Positions 1-6,626 of a DNA stretch of 21,534 bases are shown here, piece after piece. Under the pieces are notes generated by a model, which saw only the letters and a program-made list of their open reading frames with translations, had not been told where the DNA came from and did no database searches. Source of the DNA: an uncultured Bacilli bacterium (GTDB lineage Bacteria > Bacillota_I > Bacilli_A > RF39 > UBA660); assembly GCA_934086775.1 (NCBI GenBank), contig CAKOIJ010000017.1, forward strand, positions 1 through 21,534, written 5' to 3'. How positions within the stretch are numbered: the stretch's first letter is position 1; every line of letters begins with the position of its first letter. Position numbers and translations under genes: made by a program.

Positions 1-35
1 AAACCCCAATTGAGTATAGAACTCAACTAGGGTTT
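1..35. terminator. Stem-loop, possible terminator of an upstream gene
   Basis: Bases 1-15 pair with 21-35 (13 of 15 positions) around a five-base loop, with outer arms AAACCC/GGGTTT. The right arm is followed by AT-rich sequence with a T6 run near 45-50, not by an immediate T-tract. It could be a terminator for a gene ending left of the window or the end of a small repeat element. The window edge prevents a firm call. Confidence 0.35.
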
Positions 36-200
36 AAATAAATGTTTTTTACTGTCTACTTTTTATTGACAACTTCAGCATCAAAAAAGTAATTGATGTC
101 TTTTTTAAGTACAATTTAGGTACAAAAATTTAAAATAAGTTAAAAGGTTGTACTTTTTTTATTTATGCTGATTTAGTTTTTAGTTGTAGATCTTTTTTGC

Positions 201-383
201 TTAGTGACTTTTCTTTTGATTTAATATAGACCTTTCGATTGCTTCTTGAGTAATATCATCCACTATCGTTTTTGTTTTTACTTTTTTAACAATTTCTTCT
301 TTTATAGTTCAAATTTTAATATTTACTAAAAATATCTTCAAACTAATGAATAATACAGCATATTGTTGATAAAACAATATCAT
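201..383 (-). pseudogene. Possible broken small gene, minus strand
   Basis: On the minus strand a GGAGG (398-394) precedes an ATG at 383 by ten bases. The frame runs 24 codons to an in-frame TGA (311-309), then continues in the same frame for about 35 codons to TAA (203-201). The second half is rich in Lys, Glu, Ile and Asp and looks protein-like (fragments KEEIVKKVK, DDITQEAIER). The arrangement suggests a short gene interrupted by a nonsense mutation, or two chance pieces. No family was recognised. Reading TGA as Trp would join the halves, but every other gene here argues against that code. Confidence 0.2.
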
Positions 384-461
384 AATTAAATGTCCTCCGT
401 TTTATTCAGTGATGTTCTAACCAAAGTTTAATACAATAATACTAAATGAATGAGATTAATT

Positions 462-494
462 TATTTCAAAGTGCAAATATTGCACTTTGAAATA
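462..494. repeat. Perfect 15-bp inverted repeat with 3-base loop
   Basis: Bases 462-476 pair perfectly with 480-494 around the loop ATA; the arms contain CAAAGTGCAA and TTGCACTTTG. No T-run follows on the plus strand, so it is not a standard plus-strand terminator. It could be a hairpin in a transcript, a regulator-binding palindrome, or a remnant end of a mobile element. Its inner half-sites (AAAGT/ACTTT) resemble the palindromes at 3436-3447 and 3514-3525 but with much wider spacing. Confidence 0.7.
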
Positions 495-756
495 GTTAAT
501 TGTTAACTGGAAGTATTTATGAAAGGTGTGAAGCACCAGCAATAGGAAGTTTTTATATACTTTTAACTATACCTTAATTTGGTTCTTTGAAAACTAATTC
601 ATTATCTCATTAATAAAAAAATAGATAAAAATATTTGTTTATTTGATGATTTTGTAACTTTATAAAATTAATTGTAAAGTAAATATATTTCACTTTAAAT
701 TTGTATCTTTTTATTATAAAAAATGTTATTATAAATGTATTAGTAAGTAGGTGAGT

Positions 757-1476
757 ATGATGAAAAATAAATATACAAAATTTATGTTCGTAATAATTAT
801 TTTTTCTTTTATAAGCTTTTATTTTAAAGATGAAATATCTAACTATCTAGATAATTTAATGCCTGAAAGCTATGCTAAAGAAAATGCAGTAACTATTAAT
901 CAGAATAATGGTGAAGATTATTTAATAATAAATAATAATGAGCCTTTATTTAATGAAGAAGATAAAACTACTCATACTTTTGAAAAATATAGTAAGTTAG
1001 ATTCTCTTGGACGTGCCAGAGAAGCTTATGCTAATATTAATATTGATTTAATGCCTACTACAAAAAGAGAAAGTATTGGTATGATTAAGCCAACTGGGTG
1101 GCATACGATAAAGTACGATATAATACCAGGCAAGTATTTATATAATAGGTGTCATTTAATTGGATATCAACTTACTGGGGAAAATGCTAATAAACCTAAT
1201 TTAATAACTTGTACTAGACAAATGAATACAGTAGGAATGTTAAAGTGGGAAAATAAAGTAGCAAATTATATTAAGGAAACTAAAAATAATGTTTTGTATA
1301 GAGTTACACCAAAATATGAAAATGATAATTTACTTGCAAGTGGAGTACAAATAGAAGCATTTTCTGTACAGGATAATGGTGATGGGATAAAGTTTAATGT
1401 TTTTGTAAAAAATGTTCAAGATGGAATAGAAATAGATTATAAAACCGGTAATAGTAAATTGAAAGGTAGTGAATAA
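757..1476 (+). CDS. DNA/RNA non-specific endonuclease, membrane-anchored or secreted
   Basis: Predicted metal-dependent nuclease of the beta-beta-alpha-metal (EndA/Spd-like) group, which cuts DNA and RNA without sequence specificity. Numbered from the ATG at 757, a hydrophobic segment at residues 8-23 forms a signal anchor or signal peptide, so the enzyme acts outside the cytoplasm. The catalytic motif is N130-R-C-H133-L-I, a variant of the family's D/N-R-G/S-H. H133 would be the general base, and downstream N157 and E165 fit the metal-binding helix (motif RQMN...WEN). The Cys between R and H is unusual. An AGGTG at 749-753 overlaps a possible GTG start at 751, so ATG 757 or 760 is more likely. 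The family serves nutrient scavenging, competence or DNA degradation in the host; which applies here is not visible. It stands alone; a decayed gene follows. Confidence 0.85.
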   Translation: MMKNKYTKFMFVIIIFSFISFYFKDEISNYLDNLMPESYAKENAVTINQNNGEDYLIINNNEPLFNEEDKTTHTFEKYSKLDSLGRAREAYANINIDLMPTTKRESIGMIKPTGWHTIKYDIIPGKYLYNRCHLIGYQLTGENANKPNLITCTRQMNTVGMLKWENKVANYIKETKNNVLYRVTPKYENDNLLASGVQIEAFSVQDNGDGIKFNVFVKNVQDGIEIDYKTGNSKLKGSE

Positions 1477-1490
1477 TAAAGAAGGTGTTT

Positions 1491-1927
1491 GAAGAAATTA
1501 AGAATTTTTATATTCTGAAAACTTTGAATAATTATTCACAGTTAAAGGACTTAAGTATTTAAGTTTACTTTCTGATAATGTTATTGCCTTTGGTAATAAG
1601 ACAATTGGTAGAGAAGAAAAGAGGATGACTATATTAATGAAGTGGTTGTAGAATATTTAAAAATAGCTTGTAATACAATTTTAATTAGTTTAAATAGTCC
1701 TTTTCCTACTTTATTAACAGATGATTATTAAAAATTTAAATTCAAATTTAGATGAAATGTTTTCTTATAAGGATTTACCTATGTTTGTTGAAACAACCTT
1801 ATTTCCTTTTAAAGATCAAATAGTTATAGATGGCATTTTTAGTGCTTTTCCTGTGGACTTTGGAGTTAATATTACTGAGAAAACATTTAATGATTATGAA
1901 AGGTTAGAGAGGATATATAAGTTATAA
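1491..1927 (+). pseudogene. Frameshifted relic of a hypothetical gene
   Basis: All three plus frames contain consecutive protein-like pieces that read as one protein only if joined. The pieces are NFYILKTLNNYSQ near 1500; GLKYLSLLSDNVIAFGNKTI from about 1548 to 1608; DDYINEVVVEYLKIACNTIL near 1626-1690, which stops at TAA just after 1721; and finally the longest open piece (1721-1927) with LPMFVETTLFPFKDQIVIDG. At least two frameshifts and stops separate them. The motif order (YILK..., FGNK, L-P-M-V-E-T, PFKD-I-DG, FG-N) resembles, from memory, hypothetical proteins that often accompany SEC-C motif domains, but the Cys-rich motif is absent and the assignment is tentative. The final 68-codon frame is too fragmentary to be a functional gene. 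Confidence 0.5.
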
Positions 1928-1930
1928 GTA

Positions 1931-1970
1931 AAATTAAAAAAGATAAGAATAACTTATCTTTTTTAATTTT
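1931..1970. terminator. Bidirectional intrinsic terminator
   Basis: A perfect 17-bp stem (1931-1947 with 1953-1969) has a five-base loop. The core GATAAG/CTTATC is flanked by A-tract and T-tract, so it has a T6 run on both strands. It sits between the plus-strand relic and the 3' end of the minus-strand amidase, and can terminate transcription from both sides. Confidence 0.85.
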
Positions 1971-2007
1971 TAAAGTAATTATATATAATCATATAAATAT
2001 GTGATGT

Positions 2008-3411
2008 TTATCTAGTAGGAATCAATAATTCTTGACCTATTTTTAGATTTGATGATGTGAGATTATTAATCTTCTTTAAATCATTAACAGTAGTACCATA
2101 AGTATTTGCTATCTTCCATAAAGAATCACCAGATTTAACTTTATATGTAGTGTAAGATTCAGTTCCTGGTATTTTTAATATTTGGCCTATTTGTAGTGTA
2201 TTTGATTTCAAATTATTAAGAGACTTAATATTATCAACACTTACATCAAATTTATTAGCAATTGAATATAAATTATCTCCTTTAACTACAACATAATTAA
2301 TTCCAAGTTTTTCATCATCTTTCTTTTCTTCTACTTTAGTATCTTCAACAGGTATTAAAAGTTCTTGCCCAATTTTCAGGAAATCACTTTTTAAATTATT
2401 AGCACTTTTAATTTTACTAACAGTAGTGCCGTAAGATTTAGCAATTTTTGATAAAGAGTCTCCACTTTTAACAGTATATATGATACCTTTTTTATCTTTA
2501 TCAATATCAATTTCTATTTCTTTAGATTTAGGAATTAATAATTGTTGATTAATTGTTAATACAGTTCCTTTAAGATTGTTTACTTTCATTAAAGTATCTA
2601 CAGTAGTATTATATTTGCTAGCTATTTTCCACAACGAATCACCAGATTTAACTGTATAAACTAAATAATCTTCAACAGGTTTTTCTTCTTCTTTTTTAAC
2701 CTTAAGTGTTTGTCCGACTGTGATAGTGTTACTTTTTAAATTATTAAGTTTTTTAAGGTCATCTACAGTTATACCAAACTTGTTTGCAATCTTCCATAAA
2801 GAATCTCCTTTTTGAACAGTATAGAAATTTCCCTGAGCTGGAGCTGTATATGGTAAATTCTTGTAAGTAGTTATAGCTCTTATTACTGCTTCTGCAAAGT
2901 TTTCATAATTGTTTTTAAGTTGATTAACATCATCACCCGTGGAATCTAAAAAACCATATTCTACTATAACAGATTCATTATTAGGAGTATCTCTATGTAT
3001 AAAATAATAGTCTTTAACTGGATTACTAGGAAGTCTTTGTTGGTAATTCTTCCTTATATTTTGACCTTCTTTTTCGAGTTCATCTAAAATTAAACCTGAA
3101 AATTTTGAGTTATTTCTAAGTGCATAGATTACCTCTGCACCATCGCCACCTCCGGCATTTATGTGGTTACTTATCACAATCACATCTTTATCTGTTCCGT
3201 AAGCATCTTTTATCCTGTTAGTTCTGGTTTTACTATCTAAAGTTTCATCAATAGTTCTAGTCATAGTAACAGGAATGCCAAGTTCTCTTAGTCTATCATA
3301 CATATACTTACTAATAAGAAGAGTCAAATCTTTCTCAATAATTCCATTCCCACTAGCACCAGGGTCACTACCACCATGTCCAGCATCTATAACAACACCC
3401 TTTAAAGCCAT
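2008..3411 (-). CDS. N-acetylmuramoyl-L-alanine amidase with five LysM repeats
   Basis: Zn-dependent Amidase_3-family enzyme that cleaves the bond between N-acetylmuramic acid and L-Ala in peptidoglycan. The catalytic domain spans residues 1-185. Zinc ligands are visible as H12 (DAGHGG), E26 and H83 (SNHINA), with catalytic E151 (VEYGFLD). Five LysM peptidoglycan-binding repeats follow at about 196-238, 251-294, 311-354, 372-415 and 422-465, each with a (K)SGDSLWKIA-like start and an NNLK...IGQ-LLIP end, joined by charged linkers. The catalytic domain starts at residue 4 and there is no signal peptide, which is odd for an envelope enzyme. Release by lysis, a holin, or mother-cell lysis as in CwlC-type enzymes are options (inference). 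AGGTGA precedes the ATG at 3411 with good spacing. It is divergent from the GH31 gene and ends at the bidirectional terminator. Confidence 0.93.
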   Translation of the reverse strand: MALKGVVIDAGHGGSDPGASGNGIIEKDLTLLISKYMYDRLRELGIPVTMTRTIDETLDSKTRTNRIKDAYGTDKDVIVISNHINAGGGDGAEVIYALRNNSKFSGLILDELEKEGQNIRKNYQQRLPSNPVKDYYFIHRDTPNNESVIVEYGFLDSTGDDVNQLKNNYENFAEAVIRAITTYKNLPYTAPAQGNFYTVQKGDSLWKIANKFGITVDDLKKLNNLKSNTITVGQTLKVKKEEEKPVEDYLVYTVKSGDSLWKIASKYNTTVDTLMKVNNLKGTVLTINQQLLIPKSKEIEIDIDKDKKGIIYTVKSGDSLSKIAKSYGTTVSKIKSANNLKSDFLKIGQELLIPVEDTKVEEKKDDEKLGINYVVVKGDNLYSIANKFDVSVDNIKSLNNLKSNTLQIGQILKIPGTESYTTYKVKSGDSLWKIANTYGTTVNDLKKINNLTSSNLKIGQELLIPTR

Positions 3412-3427
3412 TTAAATCACCTAGTTT

Positions 3428-3456
3428 AGTATATGAAAGTACACTTTTTCTGTGAT
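3428..3456 (-). promoter_or_regulatory. Probable amidase promoter
   Basis: Reading the minus strand, TATACT (3433-3428) is a good -10 box, and ATCACA (3456-3451) lies 17 bases upstream as a weak -35 (4 of 6 matches to TTGACA). The spacer contains the palindrome AAAGT-N2-ACTTT (3436-3447), suggesting repression at this promoter. Confidence 0.45.
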
Positions 3457-3525
3457 ATTAACACTTCTTATTTAAAAATTAAATGAATTAATAATTATTA
3501 AATTTCTATTGTTAAAGTAGACTTT
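3436..3525. promoter_or_regulatory. Paired AAAGT-N2-ACTTT operators in a divergent promoter region
   Basis: Two copies of the 12-bp palindrome AAAGT-N2-ACTTT occur at 3436-3447 (central AC) and 3514-3525 (central AG). Each lies inside the -35/-10 spacer of one of the two divergent promoters. Similarity extends rightwards on the plus strand: both are followed by more T residues and then GATATTA. The layout fits a dimeric repressor that co-regulates the amidase and GH31 genes. The regulator is not encoded nearby in an obvious form and the motif was not matched to a known family. Confidence 0.5.
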
Positions 3526-3537
3526 TTATGATATTAT
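3509..3537 (+). promoter_or_regulatory. Sigma-70-type promoter of the GH31 gene
   Basis: TTGTTA (3509-3514) and TATTAT (3532-3537) are separated by exactly 17 bases, and the spacer carries the AAAGT-N2-ACTTT palindrome. The start site would fall near 3544, leaving a leader of roughly 20 bases. The ribosome binding site AAGGGG (3551-3556) lies six bases from the ATG. Confidence 0.7.
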
Positions 3538-3562
3538 TAATATATAATAAAAGGGGATAAAA

Positions 3563-5956
3563 ATGGCATTAAGTGAAGAATTTAAAACTGATATTACACT
3601 AGGAAAAGCCAGAGAAGACTGTACATTTAAAGGAAACAAATATAGAATTACAGTTCTTTCTGATGTTTTATTGCGCTTTGAATATAGTGAGACTGGTAAA
3701 TTTAATGATTATCCAACTATCTTTGCAATTAATAGAAATTTTGCAAAAAAGCCTGTTTTTACAGTAAAACAAGATGAAAAATATATCAATATTACTAATG
3801 ATTATTTTATACTCGAATATAGTAAAGAAAAACCTTATATTGCTTCTAAACTAGTACCAGACTCAAACCTTAGAATAACTCTTAAAGGTACAGATAAACT
3901 ATGGTATTTTGGGAATCCGGAAGTTAAAAATTTAAAGGGCACAACTTATTCATTTGATAATAAAACTAATATTAGTTTATCTAAAGGTTTGTATAACTTG
4001 GATGGCTTTGTTTCAATTGATGATACAATGAGTCCAGTATTTATAAGTGATGGAACAATAAAAAAGAATCCAAGTGATGCGCTTGATGTATATGTATTTA
4101 TATATAAAAATGATTTTCAAAAAGCTTTAGACAGTTACTTTGAATTAACTGGTAAGCCTTCGTTTATACCTAGATATGCTCTTGGTGTGTGTTGGAATAA
4201 AAATGAAGACTACACAGAAGAAGAATTAAAAGATATTATAAGTAATTTTAATAAAATAAACATACCACTTAGTTCTATTTTATTAGGTAGTAAATGGAAT
4301 TTAAATAAAGAAGGGAAAACTTTATCTAATTATAAATTTGATAATGAAAAATATAAGAATTTAGAACAAACAATAAATGATATTCATCAAAAAAATGTGT
4401 TCTTAGGTGTTACCATAAATCCTAAAAATGGTATAACGCCTTATGATAATGGGTATCAAAGTTTAAAAACTAAATTAAATATAATAAAAGATGGAGTAAT
4501 ACCTATAAATGTTTATAACACAGTTATACTAGAAACATTTTTAAATGAGACTCTAACTAATTTAAATATAGACTTTATTAAAATTGATGAAATAACTGAA
4601 GATAAAATTAAAACTTTTATGCTAATTCATTATATATATAAAAATTTATCTAAAAACGTGCAGAGACGTGGCCTAATATTTTCTAGAAATCCTGGAATAG
4701 CTTCTCATAGATATCCTACATTATATTCTGGAAATACAAAAGTTTCTTGGAAAACATTAAAGTATCTTCCATATTTCAATATAACTTCTTCAAACCTTGG
4801 TATTTCTTACTATAGTCATGATATAGGTGGATATGAAGGTGGAGTGGAAGATAGCGAATTATACACAAGATATGTGCAATTTGGAACATATAGTCCAATA
4901 TTTAGACTTTCATCAAAAGCAGGTAGATATTATAAGCGAGAACCATGGAAATGGGATATTTTTACAGAAAGCATAGTAAAGGATTATATTAGAATAAGAC
5001 ATAGGTTAATTCCATACATTTATTCTGAAATGTATAAATATTCTAAAGAAGGAATAAATCTTATAAAACCATTATATTTAGGTTATGAAAAAATACTAGA
5101 TGAACCACTTTATAAAAATGAATATCATTTTGGTAAAGTGTTGTTTGTGTGTCCAATAACTGAACCAAAAGATAAAGTTATGAATAGAGTAGTTCATAAA
5201 ATGTATTTACCTGAAGGTACTTGGTATGATTTTAAAACAGGTAAAAAATTCCCTGGTGGTAAAAGGTATGTTACATTTTACAAAGATGAGGATTATCCAG
5301 TGTATGCAAAAAGTGGAGCTATTGTTCCAATGGCAATACTAGATGATACAAATTTAAATAGTGTAAAACCACCTAAAAAAATGGAAATACAAGTATTCCC
5401 AGGTTTAAGCAATAATTATGATTTATATGAAGATGATGGAGTAACAAATCTTTATAAGGAAGGTTATTATATTGTTACAAATATTGATTATAATTATAGA
5501 AAAAATAATTATACACTTATACTAAGACCTACGCAAGGTAAAACTGGTATTATACCAGATAAAAGGGATTATAAAATAAAATTTAGGAATACAAAAAGAC
5601 CAGAGTATGTAAAAGTGAATGTAGGTAGATTTGAAGTAGAGTTTACTACTAGAAGTGATGAAAATGATTTTATTATAGAAGTACCAAATGTACCTACAAA
5701 TCAGCAATTAACAATTAACTGTGGCGGAGAAGCAATTGAAATAGATGCTGTAAGACTAATAAATGAAGATATTGATGAAATAATAAGTGGACTTCTTATA
5801 GAAACTACGCTAAAAGAAAAAATAGCATCAATCATATTTAGTGATATGACTATTAGAAAGAAAAGAATTGCCATAAGAAAACTAAAACATTCTGGACTTA
5901 ATAAACTATTTATAAAAATGTTTATAAAACTATTAGAATATATAAGTGAAATATAG
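3563..5956 (+). CDS. Glycoside hydrolase family 31 (alpha-glucosidase-like) protein, acid/base residue altered
   Basis: GH31-fold protein of 797 residues without signal peptide, hence cytoplasmic. It has an N-terminal beta-sandwich (about 25-195), a TIM barrel (about 200-500) and beta-rich C-terminal domains with the family's YDLYEDDG-like motif near 619-626. Landmarks include SHRYPTLYSG (381-390), SHDIGGYEGG (418-427) and REPW (459-462). D342 in IKIDE aligns by eye with the catalytic nucleophile (family WWIDW/KTDFG). The position expected to be the acid/base Asp (family YSGD) is N391, codon AAT at 4733-4735. The usual substrate-binding D-x-D-W loop also reads GSKWN (242-246). The protein may therefore be inactive on normal glucosides, a binding or regulatory pseudoenzyme, or act on unusual substrates. 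The last 75 residues form a Lys/Ile-rich helical tail of unknown role. AAGGGG sets the ATG start. Confidence 0.85.
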   Translation: MALSEEFKTDITLGKAREDCTFKGNKYRITVLSDVLLRFEYSETGKFNDYPTIFAINRNFAKKPVFTVKQDEKYINITNDYFILEYSKEKPYIASKLVPDSNLRITLKGTDKLWYFGNPEVKNLKGTTYSFDNKTNISLSKGLYNLDGFVSIDDTMSPVFISDGTIKKNPSDALDVYVFIYKNDFQKALDSYFELTGKPSFIPRYALGVCWNKNEDYTEEELKDIISNFNKINIPLSSILLGSKWNLNKEGKTLSNYKFDNEKYKNLEQTINDIHQKNVFLGVTINPKNGITPYDNGYQSLKTKLNIIKDGVIPINVYNTVILETFLNETLTNLNIDFIKIDEITEDKIKTFMLIHYIYKNLSKNVQRRGLIFSRNPGIASHRYPTLYSGNTKVSWKTLKYLPYFNITSSNLGISYYSHDIGGYEGGVEDSELYTRYVQFGTYSPIFRLSSKAGRYYKREPWKWDIFTESIVKDYIRIRHRLIPYIYSEMYKYSKEGINLIKPLYLGYEKILDEPLYKNEYHFGKVLFVCPITEPKDKVMNRVVHKMYLPEGTWYDFKTGKKFPGGKRYVTFYKDEDYPVYAKSGAIVPMAILDDTNLNSVKPPKKMEIQVFPGLSNNYDLYEDDGVTNLYKEGYYIVTNIDYNYRKNNYTLILRPTQGKTGIIPDKRDYKIKFRNTKRPEYVKVNVGRFEVEFTTRSDENDFIIEVPNVPTNQQLTINCGGEAIEIDAVRLINEDIDEIISGLLIETTLKEKIASIIFSDMTIRKKRIAIRKLKHSGLNKLFIKMFIKLLEYISEI

Positions 5957-5961
5957 GAAAG
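5921..5961 (+). repeat. Direct repeat copy 1 (3' end of the GH31 gene)
   Basis: This 41-base segment encodes the GH31 C-terminus FIKLLEYISEI and the stop. It matches 6583-6623 at 36 of 41 positions. The two copies flank the acetyltransferase gene, indicating a past duplication or insertion event. Confidence 0.75.
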
Positions 5962-6070
5962 ATAGTTGCTAAACTATCAGAAGATGCTAGTGTTATTGAT
6001 AAAACGGTAATTTTCATAGGAGAATTATATAAATTTAGTTTTACTTTAAATGAAAGGAATAAAAGTTTTT
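5957..6070 (+). other. Spacer with hairpin and possible coding remnant
   Basis: A 7-bp hairpin GATAGTT/AACTATC (5961-5967 and 5972-5978) follows the GH31 stop but lacks a T-run. A frame open from 5951 through the spacer reads protein-like (KIVAKLSEDASVIDKTVIF) before running out of phase under the acetyltransferase start. It could be the tail of a gene lost when the acetyltransferase arrived. AGGAG at 6017-6021 is too far from any start to serve this gene. Confidence 0.3.
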
Positions 6071-6580
6071 ATGAAAATAATAGAATATCAAGAAAAATAT
6101 TTAGAAGATGTCAAAGATTTACTTGTAGAACTCGAAGAATATATACTAACCATTGATAAAGACAATTTAGATCAGTTACATTCTGAATATAGAGATAAAA
6201 TGGCTATTTTAGATTTAGAAGAAGTAAATAGTAATCAAGGTAAATGCTACTTAGCGATAGAAAATGATGAAGTAGTTGGCTTAGTAATGGGCTATGTTAG
6301 AACTTATGATGAATATGATTATTTGGATTATAAATGTCCTAGAAGTGGTGAAGTTTCAGAGTTAATAGTATCAAAAAATGCTAGAAGTAAAGGTATTGGT
6401 AAGAAACTTATGCAAAAACTTGAAGAATATTTAAAAAGCATAGGATGTGAATATATTTTTATTGATATATTTGCTTATAATGAAAATGCTATTAAATTTT
6501 ATGAAAATCTTGGCTTTCATACAAGAGGTTTAATCGATGTGAAAAAAATAAATGATAAAAGTGATTGTAAAAGATTTTAA
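6071..6580 (+). CDS. GNAT-family N-acetyltransferase
   Basis: Predicted acetyl-CoA-dependent acetyltransferase of 169 residues; the acceptor (amine, protein N-terminus or small molecule) cannot be read from sequence. The GNAT core is clear: the beta4 segment GEVSELIVSK (93-102), the acetyl-CoA pyrophosphate loop R105-S-K-G-I-G110 starting the alpha3 helix, and the C-terminal NENAIKFYENLGF motif typical of the fold. An in-frame ATG at 6050 would add seven residues, but homologous proteins in my recollection start at MKIIEY, and AAAGGAA at 6053-6059 better serves the ATG at 6071, although spacing is long. The final nine residues (NDKSDCKRF) may be an addition at the junction, because the adjacent downstream DNA is a copy of the GH31 3' end. 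The gene appears inserted between two such copies. Confidence 0.85.
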   Translation: MKIIEYQEKYLEDVKDLLVELEEYILTIDKDNLDQLHSEYRDKMAILDLEEVNSNQGKCYLAIENDEVVGLVMGYVRTYDEYDYLDYKCPRSGEVSELIVSKNARSKGIGKKLMQKLEEYLKSIGCEYIFIDIFAYNENAIKFYENLGFHTRGLIDVKKINDKSDCKRF

Positions 6581-6582
6581 TA

Positions 6583-6623
6583 TTTATAAAATTATTAGAA
6601 TGCATAAGTGAGATATAGGAGAG
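6583..6623 (+). repeat. Direct repeat copy 2 (relic of a GH31-like 3' end)
   Basis: This segment reads FIKLLECISEI followed by TAG, almost the same as the GH31 terminus at 5921-5961 (36 of 41 bases). It begins two bases after the acetyltransferase stop and contains the ribosome binding site for the next gene. It suggests that the downstream gene once directly followed a GH31 gene. Confidence 0.75.
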
Positions 6624-6626
6624 GTT

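Larger units (their letters stand above)
1..756. other. Intergenic region with hairpins and a decayed gene fragment
   Basis: This stretch of about 750 bases holds no intact gene. It contains a stem-loop at 1-35, a weak inverted repeat AAGTACAA/TTGTACTT (107-114 and 148-155) followed by a T-run, a perfect hairpin at 462-494, a small GGTG/CACC hairpin near 524-536, and an imperfect palindrome AAAGT...ACTTT at 676-696 upstream of the nuclease gene. A possible broken minus-strand frame covers 201-383. Possible promoter hexamers for the nuclease occur between 650 and 735 (for example TTGTAA at 652 and TAAAGT at 675, 17 bases apart), but none is convincing. The AT-rich, repeat-dotted character suggests old gene decay. 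Confidence 0.5.

Noticed and set aside
1721..1927. Independent 68-residue gene
   Set aside because: No ribosome binding site, and the upstream frames carry the missing N-terminal parts, so it is the last piece of a broken gene.
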